NCBI GenBank assembly: GCA_964425485.1
Contig: CAYRML010000005.1
Span: 1 to 39,058, forward strand
Source: CAYRML01 sp964425485
Lineage (GTDB): Bacteria > Bacillota > Dehalobacteriia > UBA4068
DNA: 39,058 bases
Reading direction: 5' to 3'
Part shown: positions 1-7,414 of the stretch, one piece after another
Layout of the letters: each line of letters opens with the position of its first letter
Position numbering within the stretch: the first letter of the stretch is position 1
Program-made: the position numbers and the translations under genes
The notes under the pieces: model-generated
Told to the model about the DNA's origin: nothing
Seen by the model: the letters and a program-made list of their open reading frames with translations, nothing else
The model's database searches: none

Positions 1-31
1 TCAAGCGCTCTCCCAGCTGAGCTATACCCCC
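1..31 (-). tRNA. tRNA-Ala, 5' part only (cut by window edge)
   Basis: Read on the minus strand, the sequence starts GGGGGTATAGCTCAGCTGGG and continues into a D-arm and the start of the anticodon stem (GCGCTTGA). T8, A9 and the GCTC...GAGAGC D-arm are in the right places for a tRNA. The acceptor strand and D-arm match bacterial tRNA-Ala, and the anticodon-stem start resembles the GGC isoacceptor, but the anticodon lies outside the window. The 5' end is set at 31 by counting a 7-nt acceptor before T8-A9. Ala is likely; the isoacceptor is a guess. Confidence 0.85.
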
Positions 32-51
32 ATGTTCCACGGACGAATTAT

Positions 52-80
52 ATATTATCATTTGCAACATTTATTGTCAA
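52..80 (-). promoter_or_regulatory. promoter of the tRNA-Ala gene
   Basis: On the minus strand TTGACA (80-75) is followed after exactly 17 nt by TAATAT (57-52). The start would fall near 45, about 14 nt before the tRNA 5' end. This is a near-consensus sigma-A promoter, as expected for a stable RNA gene. Confidence 0.75.
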
Positions 81-116
81 CTATTTTATTAAACCGCAAA
101 CGATTTTTTACTATGA

Positions 117-632
117 TCATAACAAAATCATACCCAAAGCGCCAAATATTAAAATAATGAATGCCGGATGTATCTTGGTAAACAAAACCAGGCACAAAGC
201 AGCGCCGCAAAAAATTACTTCTATGGTGTTTGTGATGCCTTCATACGCCAAAAGAAAGCCGGAATAAGCAATCAAGCCCAGCATCACCGGACGCAAGCCG
301 CTGAGGATACCCCTAATCACCGAACTGCCTTGATTCTTGATTAAAATATTCGATAAAGTAATAATAATAATCAGCGGAGGAATAATAAGTCCCAGCATGG
401 CAAAAAGAGAGCCGGGCAACCCTGCCATCTTGTAACCGATATAGGTGGCGCTGTTGACCGCCAAAGGACCTGGAGTCATTTCTGAAAGGGCCACGATATT
501 GGCAAAATCCCCTGCCGATAACCAGCCATGGTTATAGACTACAGCATCCTGAATCAAGGGCAGCATGCCCAGGCCGCCGCCAAAGCTGAAAAAACCGATC
601 AGGACAAAAGTACTGAATAAATCCCAAAACAT
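117..632 (-). CDS. chromate transporter (CHR family), second half-size subunit
   Basis: Short-chain CHR-family membrane protein of 171 aa. The N-terminal stretch FSFGGGLGMLPLIQ and the later MTPGPLAVNSATYIGY are the paired signature motifs of this family; the rest is hydrophobic with several membrane helices. Short CHR proteins usually work as pairs, and the partner lies directly upstream: its TGA stop overlaps this ATG by one base (TGATG), which suggests translational coupling. The family is named for chromate/sulfate transport, but the substrate here is unknown. No convincing terminator follows before the tRNA promoter; only a weak AAATCG/CGGTTT hairpin is seen. Confidence 0.85.
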   Translation of the reverse strand: MFWDLFSTFVLIGFFSFGGGLGMLPLIQDAVVYNHGWLSAGDFANIVALSEMTPGPLAVNSATYIGYKMAGLPGSLFAMLGLIIPPLIIIITLSNILIKNQGSSVIRGILSGLRPVMLGLIAYSGFLLAYEGITNTIEVIFCGAALCLVLFTKIHPAFIILIFGALGMILL

Positions 633-1210
633 CAGGCCACCCCCTTAAACGAATCCTCAGGAGTGGGCTTCTTTCTTTGCAAAAAAACATAGCCGATTAT
701 GGCTCCGGCCACAATAATCAAAAAAGGATGTAGCGGCGTCAACAAAAGCAGGCAAAAGGCTATGCTCATAGCAAGTAAATCAAATTTGGATTTGACGATC
801 TGTTTACCCATTTTTATAGCCATGGCCAGGATAAGCCCGGCCACGGCCGGCCTGGCGCCGGCAAAAAATTTATTGACCCATACATTATCGGAATATTGGA
901 AGAGAAAACTGGCCAAAACCAGGATTATGATAAAGGGCACGACTATGACAGAAAAAACCGCTACTATGGCTCCGCTGACACCACGCAAACGATAGCCCAG
1001 AAATACCGCCGCATTGACCACAAAGGGCCCGGGAGTAGAATTGGTAATGGTGATCATATCGATAAACTGCTTTTCATCCAGCCACTGCCTCTTTTCCACC
1101 ACTTCTTTTTGCAAAATTGGCAGCATGGCTAAGCCACCGCCAATCAAAATGGCGCCGACCTTAAAAAAAACTAAAAATATTTGCAGATATGACTGTTTTT
1201 CAGCAGCCAT
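632..1210 (-). CDS. chromate transporter (CHR family), first half-size subunit
   Basis: CHR-family membrane protein of 192 aa. It has the same duplicated plan as its downstream neighbour: FKVGAILIGGGLAMLPILQ near the N terminus and NSTPGPFVVNAAVFLGYRL in the middle, then hydrophobic helices and a short polar tail with RKKPTPEDS. The ORF is open to 1225, but the start at 1210 is preferred because GGAGG (1223-1219) lies 8 nt upstream of that ATG. The two subunits together equal one full-length ChrA. Expression is probably repressor-controlled, because a perfect dyad sits on the promoter just upstream. Substrate specificity cannot be read from the sequence. Confidence 0.86.
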   Translation of the reverse strand: MAAEKQSYLQIFLVFFKVGAILIGGGLAMLPILQKEVVEKRQWLDEKQFIDMITITNSTPGPFVVNAAVFLGYRLRGVSGAIVAVFSVIVVPFIIILVLASFLFQYSDNVWVNKFFAGARPAVAGLILAMAIKMGKQIVKSKFDLLAMSIAFCLLLLTPLHPFLIIVAGAIIGYVFLQRKKPTPEDSFKGVA

Positions 1211-1226
1211 AAATTCGCCCTCCATA

Positions 1227-1253
1227 AATTACAATGCAAGTGTAATTATATCA
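1227..1253 (-). promoter_or_regulatory. chr operon promoter with perfect dyad operator
   Basis: An extended -10 (TGATATAAT on the minus strand, 1253-1245) is overlapped by a perfect 21-bp dyad, AATTACA-N7-TGTAATT (1227-1247). The dyad covers the expected transcription start and lies upstream of the ribosome binding site, so it reads as a DNA operator rather than an RNA hairpin. No regulator gene is next to it, and the binding protein is unknown. Confidence 0.55.
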
Positions 1254-1295
1254 CCATAAAAGCAAAATTCCTATAGCATTCATAATTTCCTATGA

Positions 1296-1324
1296 TTGAT
1301 AAAATATCAATATATTGGTAAAAT
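1296..1324 (+). promoter_or_regulatory. promoter of the thioredoxin-reductase-like gene, with dyad over the -35
   Basis: TTGATA (1296-1301), a 17-nt spacer and TAAAAT (1319-1324) form a good sigma-A promoter. The -35 hexamer is the left arm of a perfect inverted repeat, TTGATA-AAA-TATCAA (1296-1310), so a repressor bound there would block RNA polymerase. Start codon 1363 lies about 30 nt after the expected start. Confidence 0.6.
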
Positions 1325-1362
1325 ACAACTAAAAGATCAAAGCAAAGGATGTGATTTTATAA

Positions 1363-2325
1363 ATGGAAAAACAAGCTGAATCAAATATATATGATGTTTT
1401 AATCATCGGGGGCGGGCCTGCCGGCTTAGCGGCCGCCATTTATGCCGCCAGAGCAAAAATTAGTATGCTGCTTTTAGAAAAAGATGTGCCGGGCGGTCAG
1501 GCGGCACGTAGCAAAAAACTCAATAATTATCCCGGAGCCAAAATCGATTCGACAGGCCCTCAACTTATGGAAGATTGGACCATGCAAGCCATGGATTTCG
1601 GGGCCAAGATCAAAAGAGATGAAGTCGTAGATGTGCAATTAGAGGGCCCGATAAAAAGTGTGACCACAGCCAAAGGCAAAGTCTATCAAGCGCAAACCAT
1701 CATCATCTGTGGTGGTATCCTGCCCCGAAAAATGGAGATCCCTGGCAAAAAAGAATTGACGGGCAAAGGCGTTTCCTATTGTTCCACTTGTGATGCCGCT
1801 TTTATGCAGGATAAAGAAGTTTTTGTTTTTGGAGCGGGGGACAATGCCCTGGAGGATGCCGTAGCTCTGGCCCGTTTCGCCCACACAGTCAATATAATCA
1901 TACCTTATGCGGCCGATACCATGTCCAATGCCGCCTCATTTCAAAAAGCAGAGGCAGAACAAGGTGATAAGCTGCGTCTGTTTTGGAATCATCAAATCAC
2001 GGCTATCCAAGGCGAAGATAAAGTTACCGGCGTGACTGTAAAAGATAACCAAAGCGGCCAAGAGACCTCTCATGCGGCGGACGGAGTCTTTTTCTTCACG
2101 GGGATGGCGCCGCAAACCGATATTTTCCGCGGCCACTTGGATCTGTCTTCCGAGGGCTATATTATCACTGATGAAAAGATGCAAACCTCCCTGCCTGGGG
2201 TGTTTGCGGCCGGCGATATCAGGCAAAAATTTCTGCGCCAGGTAGTAACGGCCGCCGCTGATGGCGCTATCGCAGCTACAGCTGCTTCTCAATATATAGA
2301 AGAAATAAAAAAAGCAAAGGCCTAG
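1363..2325 (+). CDS. thioredoxin reductase-like FAD protein without classical NADPH motif
   Basis: Flavoprotein disulfide reductase of the low-Mr thioredoxin reductase type, 320 aa. Seen: the FAD-binding GGGPAG (residues 16-21), a redox pair CSTC (140-143), a second nucleotide-binding loop GAGDNA (157-162) and the C-terminal FAD motif GVFAAGDIRQ. In classical NADPH enzymes the second Rossmann domain carries an HRRxxxR motif that binds the 2'-phosphate; here the equivalent stretch reads NIIIPYAAD, with no arginine pair. CSTCDAA also replaces the common CATCDG. The electron donor may therefore be NADH, ferredoxin or something else. No thioredoxin gene is adjacent. The gene is monocistronic, between its own promoter and a terminator that overlaps its stop codon. 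Confidence 0.85.
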   Translation: MEKQAESNIYDVLIIGGGPAGLAAAIYAARAKISMLLLEKDVPGGQAARSKKLNNYPGAKIDSTGPQLMEDWTMQAMDFGAKIKRDEVVDVQLEGPIKSVTTAKGKVYQAQTIIICGGILPRKMEIPGKKELTGKGVSYCSTCDAAFMQDKEVFVFGAGDNALEDAVALARFAHTVNIIIPYAADTMSNAASFQKAEAEQGDKLRLFWNHQITAIQGEDKVTGVTVKDNQSGQETSHAADGVFFFTGMAPQTDIFRGHLDLSSEGYIITDEKMQTSLPGVFAAGDIRQKFLRQVVTAAADGAIAATAASQYIEEIKKAKA

Positions 2326-2339
2326 CCTTTGCTTTTTTT
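2311..2339 (+). terminator. Rho-independent terminator overlapping the stop codon
   Basis: GCAAAGGC (2314-2321), a 3-nt loop, GCCTTTGC (2325-2332) and then a T-run. The TAG stop (2323-2325) lies in the loop, so the last codons form the left arm of the hairpin. Confidence 0.92.
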
Positions 2340-2349
2340 ATACCTCTTA

Positions 2350-2378
2350 TTGAATAATCAATTTAATTATAGTAGAAT
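2350..2378 (+). promoter_or_regulatory. candidate promoter of the orphan lipoprotein gene
   Basis: TTGAAT (2350-2355), 17-nt spacer, TAGAAT (2373-2378). The expected start is about 40 nt upstream of the TTG start codon at 2428. Confidence 0.5.
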
Positions 2379-2427
2379 AAATTGGGTGTTTGTATTGGAT
2401 ATTATTATAACTTAAGGAGGGATCGAA

Positions 2428-2952
2428 TTGAAAAAACCTTTTATTGTTATGGCTATGATTTTCTCTACAGTTTTCATGCTATGCAGCTGCGGCAATCATT
2501 TGAGTGAAGAAGAGCAAAAAGCAATAGCCTTAACAAATGATAAGGTTTTATTTGACACATTGATACAATCAGAAAAACACATGGATTCCCTGTTTGAAAC
2601 AATATCCAACACTGATACTATTAATTATGATCTTTACTCACAGATAAGTACTATCAAAAATTTATTAACTGAACAAAAGAGACAGGTATGGAGAAAAATT
2701 GATGCGGAAGATAATGAACCTCTAGAGAATTATACCGAAGCTGTCCTGGACTATATTAGAACAGCGGATAAGGCTTGTTTGTTCCTTATGTTGTATATTG
2801 AGAGCGGTGATTATTCTAACCTAAAATCCGCGGAAAAATTTATTGGTAATTTGGATAATATAGTTTGGGATATTATTGCTAAAAGATGTGTTTATTTAGA
2901 ATCCGAGGGCTTTACAGAAGATGAAATACTAGAATTATTGGGGCAATACTAG
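2428..2952 (+). CDS. small predicted lipoprotein, function unknown
   Basis: Unrecognised 174-aa protein. It starts at TTG, placed 7 nt after a strong AAGGAGG (2414-2420). The N terminus is a lipoprotein signal: lysines 2-3, a hydrophobic stretch, then lipobox LCSC with Cys21 as the likely lipidated residue, so it should sit on the outer face of the membrane. The mature part is acidic and looks all-helical (many Asp/Glu, periodic Leu/Ile), with no catalytic motif that I recognise. It is alone between two unrelated genes and is more AT-rich than its neighbours. The last codons lie in a 20-bp-period direct repeat, so the C terminus may have been changed by slippage. Function cannot be assigned. 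Confidence 0.75.
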   Translation: MKKPFIVMAMIFSTVFMLCSCGNHLSEEEQKAIALTNDKVLFDTLIQSEKHMDSLFETISNTDTINYDLYSQISTIKNLLTEQKRQVWRKIDAEDNEPLENYTEAVLDYIRTADKACLFLMLYIESGDYSNLKSAEKFIGNLDNIVWDIIAKRCVYLESEGFTEDEILELLGQY

Positions 2953-2959
2953 AATTATT
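2925..2959 (+). repeat. 15-bp direct repeat with 20-bp period across a stop codon
   Basis: AATACTAGAATTATT occurs at 2925-2939 and again at 2945-2959. The second copy supplies the TAG stop codon of the lipoprotein gene, while in the first copy the same bases are read in another frame. Confidence 0.9.
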
Positions 2960-3020
2960 TGATAATCAACAAATGAATATTTTATGATACTTAAGATAAA
3001 TCTCTTGTGGGGGTATTGAT

Positions 3021-5486
3021 ATGCAAAAAGAAGCTGAAAACAAATATTGTTTCCGGGACATAGAAAAAAAATGGCAGGATGAATGGGAAAAAACCTCCCT
3101 GCATAAGGTCGGCGAAGATAAAAACAAAGAAAAATATTATCTTTTGGAAATGTTCCCCTATCCTTCCGGCAAGCTGCATATGGGTCATGTGCGCAATTAT
3201 TCTATCGGTGATGTGATCGCCCGCTATAAAAGCATGAACGGCTATAATGTACTGCACCCTATGGGTTGGGATTCCTTCGGCCTGCCGGCAGAAAACGCCG
3301 CTATCAAAAGAGGCGTACATCCAGACCCCTGGACAAGAGAGAATATCGACAACATGCGTTGCCAGTTGAAAACTATGGGCCTCAGCTATGATTGGGACAG
3401 AGAGGTCGCAACCTGCCTGCCCGATTATTATCACTGGACACAATGGCTGTTCTTGCAACTGTATAAAAAAGGTCTGGCTTACAAGAAAAAGGCAGCCGTC
3501 AACTGGTGCCCCTCCTGTGCCACGGTGCTGGCCAATGAACAAGTTGTGGACGGCAAATGCGAACGCTGTGACAGCCTGGTAGAAAAGAAAGATCTTGAGC
3601 AATGGTTTTTCAAAATCACTGATTATGCCCAAAGACTGCTGGACGACCTGGTGAAATTGCCCGGTTGGCCGGAAAAAGTCAAAATTATGCAGGATAACTG
3701 GATCGGACGCAGCGAAGGGGTGCAAATCGAATTTACAAGCAACCAAGGTGACCCACTGCCGGTCTTCACTACCCGCCCGGATACTGTTTTCGGTGTTACT
3801 TATATGGTGCTGGCACCAGAGCATCCTATGGTAGCCAAATTAACAGCCGGCACCAAATACGAAATACCGGTCAAAGAGTTCACGAAAAAAGTACAGAAAC
3901 TTTCGCAAATAGACCGCACCTCTGCCGATTTGGAAAAAGAAGGTATGCCTATTGGCGCTTTTGCCATAAACCCCATCAACGGCCAAGAAGTGCCCATTTG
4001 GATCACTAACTATGTTCTCATGGATTACGGCACCGGCGCCGTCATGGGGGTACCGGCACATGATCAAAGAGACTTTGATTTTGCACTCAAATATAGTTTG
4101 CCGATCAAACAAGTAATAGCTCAGCCTGATTATGACGGCAGCACCATGACCCAAGCCTTCGAAGATATCGGCAAGCTGATCAATTCCCCCGATTTTGACG
4201 GCCTGATCAACAAGCCGGACGGCATCAACAAAATTTCCGACGCCATGGAAGAAAAGGGTATCGGCCATCGGGTCATCAATTATCGTCTGCGGGACTGGCT
4301 GATTTCCCGCCAGCGTTATTGGGGCGCTCCTATCCCCATCATCTATTGTCCTCACTGCGGCGAGGTGCCGGTGCCGGATGAGCAATTGCCTGTCCTTTTG
4401 CCCACTGATGTGGAATTTAAACCGAGCGGCGAATCCCCCTTGAAGACCAGTCCCACTTTTGGCAAAGCTGTTTGCCCTATCTGCGGCGGCCAAGCCACAC
4501 GGGAAATGGATACCATGGACACCTTTGTCTGCTCTTCCTGGTACTTTTTGCGTTATTGCGATCCTCATAATGATAAAGCTGCTTTCGCCAAAGATAAAGT
4601 TGATTATTGGATGGCGGTCGACCAATATATAGGTGGTGTGGAGCATGCCATTTTGCATCTGATGTATGCTCGTTTCTTCTGTAAGGTGCTGTATGATCTG
4701 GGCCTTGTTTCTGTGGACGAACCATTTACCAATTTGCTGACGCAAGGCATGGTCTTAAAAGATGGCAGCAAAATGAGTAAATCCAAAGGCAATGTGGTCA
4801 GCCCGGAAGAAATCATCGAAAAATACGGCGCCGACACCGCCCGCCTGTTTATCCTCTTCGCCTCGCCGCCGGAAAGAGACCTGGAATGGAATGATTCGGC
4901 CGTCGAAGGCTGCTACCGCTTCCTCAACCGCTTCTGGCGCCTGGCCGTCAATTTGGCCTCTATCACTGGCGGCAGCCATGATCTTGATGCGGCCGACAAG
5001 GAGGCGCGGCGCGCTGTTCATACAGCTATCAAAAAAGTCACTGAAGATATTTCTCTGCGCTTCAACTTCAATACAGCAATCTCTGCCATCATGGAAATGG
5101 TCAATTCTCTTTATGCTTATGTGGAAAGCCCCGCACCCAAAACCATAATCGCTAAAGAAGCTCTGGATAATATGCTTTTGCTGCTGGCGCCTTTCGCCCC
5201 TCATATCACAGAAGAATTATGGCAGAGCAACGGCGGCCAAGGAAGCATCCACCTGCAAAAATGGCCCGTATATGAAAAAGAAGCCTTGGCTCAGGATATG
5301 GTGGAAGTAGTCGTACAAGTCAACGGCAAAATCAAAGCCCGCCTCCCGCTTGCCGTTGATCTTAAAGCCTCCGAGCTGGAGCAAGCCGCTAAAGAACATG
5401 CCGATTTTAGCAAATGGTTAGCTGATAAACAAATAGTCAAAATCATAGCCATCCCTAATAAATTAGTCAATATCGTGGTAAAATAG
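3021..5486 (+). CDS. leuS: leucyl-tRNA synthetase
   Basis: Class I aminoacyl-tRNA synthetase that charges tRNA-Leu, cytoplasmic, 821 aa (usual bacterial length). Seen in order: the HIGH-type motif HMGH in KLHMGHVRNYSIGD near residue 50, a CxxC...CxxC zinc-type pair (WCPSC...CERC), the CP1 editing domain with TTRPDT and GVPAHDQRD, a second Cys cluster (CPHCGEVPVP...CPICGG), KMSKSKGNVV near residue 580, and the tRNA-binding C-terminal domain. The start follows a G-rich RBS (GTGGGGGTATTGATATG). The 5' gap to the previous gene is only 68 bp, so there is no room for a T-box leader. A terminator follows the stop. Confidence 0.98.
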   Translation: MQKEAENKYCFRDIEKKWQDEWEKTSLHKVGEDKNKEKYYLLEMFPYPSGKLHMGHVRNYSIGDVIARYKSMNGYNVLHPMGWDSFGLPAENAAIKRGVHPDPWTRENIDNMRCQLKTMGLSYDWDREVATCLPDYYHWTQWLFLQLYKKGLAYKKKAAVNWCPSCATVLANEQVVDGKCERCDSLVEKKDLEQWFFKITDYAQRLLDDLVKLPGWPEKVKIMQDNWIGRSEGVQIEFTSNQGDPLPVFTTRPDTVFGVTYMVLAPEHPMVAKLTAGTKYEIPVKEFTKKVQKLSQIDRTSADLEKEGMPIGAFAINPINGQEVPIWITNYVLMDYGTGAVMGVPAHDQRDFDFALKYSLPIKQVIAQPDYDGSTMTQAFEDIGKLINSPDFDGLINKPDGINKISDAMEEKGIGHRVINYRLRDWLISRQRYWGAPIPIIYCPHCGEVPVPDEQLPVLLPTDVEFKPSGESPLKTSPTFGKAVCPICGGQATREMDTMDTFVCSSWYFLRYCDPHNDKAAFAKDKVDYWMAVDQYIGGVEHAILHLMYARFFCKVLYDLGLVSVDEPFTNLLTQGMVLKDGSKMSKSKGNVVSPEEIIEKYGADTARLFILFASPPERDLEWNDSAVEGCYRFLNRFWRLAVNLASITGGSHDLDAADKEARRAVHTAIKKVTEDISLRFNFNTAISAIMEMVNSLYAYVESPAPKTIIAKEALDNMLLLLAPFAPHITEELWQSNGGQGSIHLQKWPVYEKEALAQDMVEVVVQVNGKIKARLPLAVDLKASELEQAAKEHADFSKWLADKQIVKIIAIPNKLVNIVVK

Positions 5487-5501
5487 TTTTCAAAAGCAAA
5501 A

Positions 5502-5530
5502 ACCGGCTCCTACAAAAGGAGTCGGTTTTT
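5502..5530 (+). terminator. terminator of leuS
   Basis: ACCGGCTCC (5502-5510), a 7-nt loop and GGAGTCGGT (5518-5526) pair with one G-U, followed by a T-run. Confidence 0.92.
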
Positions 5531-5534
5531 ATAC

Positions 5535-5589
5535 TTTACAAAATCTTTACAATAGAAAGTATAAAAATTTTACAACAATAGCTTATAAT
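5535..5589 (+). promoter_or_regulatory. Pho-box promoter of the pst-pho operon
   Basis: TTTACA occurs at 5535, 5546 and 5569, that is at 11 bp and then about two 11-bp turns. A perfect TATAAT (5584-5589) follows, with no good -35 at the right distance (ATAAAA at 5561). TT(A/T/C)ACA repeats with 11-bp phasing upstream of a -10 are the known PhoP binding pattern in Firmicutes. The response regulator encoded in this same operon is the obvious candidate activator, giving autoregulation under phosphate limitation. Confidence 0.78.
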
Positions 5590-5628
5590 AACTATGAAAA
5601 GTCAAAAGAAAATAAGGATGTTACATCT

Positions 5629-6528
5629 ATGCAAAAAATAAAAGTCAAACAAATATTTATAGCAGTCATTACCATGGCTGTTTTGTCTTGCCTTTTATTG
5701 GCCGGCTGTGGCAGCCTCACTGCGCCTATAACGACCGGAGAATTTGATAGCAGCCAGGAGATCAATGTCATCTCTCGCGAAGGAGGTTCCGGCACTCGCG
5801 TGGCTTTTATCGACCTTCTAGACATTGAGGAAAAGGGTGATGACGGTACCAGCAAAGACCGCACCACCAAAGAAGCCATCATCACCAATAAAACCGATGT
5901 TATGCTCATCAACACTGCCGGTAATGCCTATGCCGTCGGCTATGTATCCATGGGTTCCTTAAACGATAAGGTCAAAGCACTGTCCATAGACGGAGTATCT
6001 CCCACTACGAAGAATGTGCATAATAGCAGTTATAAGCTGACCAGAATTTTCTATATAGCAATCAAAGAAGAAGCCAGCGGGCTGACTAAAGATTTCATAG
6101 ATTTTATACTCAGTTCCGATGGGCAGGCTGTAGTAGATATCAATTATATTTCCGTAAATGCAAACGCGGCAGCCTTTGTCAGCAGCCAGCCTACCGGCAA
6201 AATAGTTGTCGCAGGATCCTCCTCCGTAACACCGGTGATGGAAAAATTACGCGAGGCCTATCTGGAAATAAACCCGGATGCAGATATAGAAGTGCAACAA
6301 AGCGATTCCACAGCCGGCATAAGCGGACTTATGGAAGGCACTTGTGATATCGGCATGTCTTCCCGCGCACTCAAAGAAGAAGAGCTTGGGCAGCTGACTG
6401 CCATACCCATCGCCTTGGATGGTATTGCCATCATCGTTAATAATGCCAATCCTTGCACTAATATCAGCAGCATCCAAGCCAGAGATATTTTTACCGGCGA
6501 TATTCTTTATTGGCGGCAAGCAATTTAA
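5629..6528 (+). CDS. pstS: phosphate ABC transporter substrate-binding lipoprotein, permuted domain order
   Basis: Phosphate-binding protein of the PstSCAB importer, anchored outside the membrane: signal peptide with lipobox LAGC, Cys27. It is 299 aa. The half containing SREGGSGTR (near residue 48), normally the second half of PstS, comes first; the half with KIVVAGSSSVTPVMEKL (near residue 190) and QQSDSTAGI, normally the N-terminal half, comes second. The order is therefore circularly permuted relative to E. coli PstS. From memory, this arrangement also occurs in other gut-type Clostridia. Both halves carry the phosphate-ligand motifs, and the ORF looks complete. RBS AAGGATG; first gene of the operon, behind the Pho-box promoter. 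Confidence 0.9.
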   Translation: MQKIKVKQIFIAVITMAVLSCLLLAGCGSLTAPITTGEFDSSQEINVISREGGSGTRVAFIDLLDIEEKGDDGTSKDRTTKEAIITNKTDVMLINTAGNAYAVGYVSMGSLNDKVKALSIDGVSPTTKNVHNSSYKLTRIFYIAIKEEASGLTKDFIDFILSSDGQAVVDINYISVNANAAAFVSSQPTGKIVVAGSSSVTPVMEKLREAYLEINPDADIEVQQSDSTAGISGLMEGTCDIGMSSRALKEEELGQLTAIPIALDGIAIIVNNANPCTNISSIQARDIFTGDILYWRQAI

Positions 6529-6556
6529 AATTTGATTCCGGTTCTAAGGAGTAAGT

Positions 6557-7414
6557 ATGAAGCAACTGATCAAAGAAAGTTTTATGTCCGTCGTCTTTCT
6601 CATCTGCGCCTGCATAGCCATTGCCGCCGTAGCTTTGATTTGTGTATTCTTATTCAAAAACGGCATCCCGGCTATGCGAGAGATCGGTCTTTTTGACTTT
6701 CTTTTGGGCATGGAATGGGCCCCTTCGGATCAACCCGCCTCTTATGGCATCTTCCCCATGATTTTAGGAAGCGTCTATGTCACAGCCGGCGCTATTATCT
6801 TTGGTGTACCCATAGGCATTTTGACAGCTGTTTTCATGGCCAGATATTGCCCGGACAGATTATATAAAATCTTAAAACCCGCTGTAGATCTTTTAGCAGG
6901 CATCCCCTCCATTGTCTACGGCTTTTTCGGTTTAGTGGTGCTGGTACCTTTGATCAGCAACCTTTATGGCGGCACAGGTAACAGCATTCTGACCGCTTCC
7001 GTACTTTTAGGCATTATGATCCTGCCTACTATCATCGCCATCAGCGAATCTGCTATTCGTGCTGTGCCTGTCAATTACTATGAAGGCTCTTTGGCCTTGG
7101 GGGCTACTAAAGAGCGGGCTATTTTCCGCACTGTGCTGCCGGCGGCCAAATCCGGCATCCTGGCCGGCATCGTCTTGGGAATAGGCCGTGCCATCGGCGA
7201 AACCATGGCCGTGATCATGGTGGCAGGCAATCAGGCACGCATGCCCGTGGACATACTTAAAGGAGTTCGAACCTTAACGGCCAATATAGTAATAGAGATG
7301 GGTTATGCAGCCGATCTTCACCGTGAGGCCTTGATCGCCACCGGCGTAGTGCTATTTGTCTTTATCCTACTGATAAATGCTATCTTCGCTGTGGTCAAAA
7401 GGAGGATGGATTAA
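6557..7414 (+). CDS. pstC: phosphate ABC transporter permease PstC
   Basis: Inner membrane permease, 285 aa, with about six hydrophobic segments. The cytoplasmic coupling loop (EAA motif) is visible as EGSLALGATKERAIFRTVLP, followed by SGILAGIVLGIGRAIGETMA, typical of PstC. DLLAGIPSIVYGFFGL in the middle is a conserved stretch of the PstC/PstA family. AAGGAG precedes the ATG. It is 28 bp after pstS and directly abuts pstA; its last codons contain the pstA ribosome binding site (AGGAGG). With PstA it forms the channel energised by PstB. Confidence 0.95.
   Translation: MKQLIKESFMSVVFLICACIAIAAVALICVFLFKNGIPAMREIGLFDFLLGMEWAPSDQPASYGIFPMILGSVYVTAGAIIFGVPIGILTAVFMARYCPDRLYKILKPAVDLLAGIPSIVYGFFGLVVLVPLISNLYGGTGNSILTASVLLGIMILPTIIAISESAIRAVPVNYYEGSLALGATKERAIFRTVLPAAKSGILAGIVLGIGRAIGETMAVIMVAGNQARMPVDILKGVRTLTANIVIEMGYAADLHREALIATGVVLFVFILLINAIFAVVKRRMD

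Noticed and set aside
2953..3020. T-box leader for leuS
   Set aside because: Only 68 bp are available and no AGGGTGGnACCGCG-type T-box motif is present.
2991..3824. Minus-strand ORF of 277 codons over the leuS start
   Set aside because: Antisense to the HIGH-motif region of leuS; explained by leuS codon usage.
3840..4745. Long minus-strand ORF (301 codons) inside leuS
   Set aside because: Antisense shadow of a strongly conserved gene; no ribosome binding site and no recognisable protein family.
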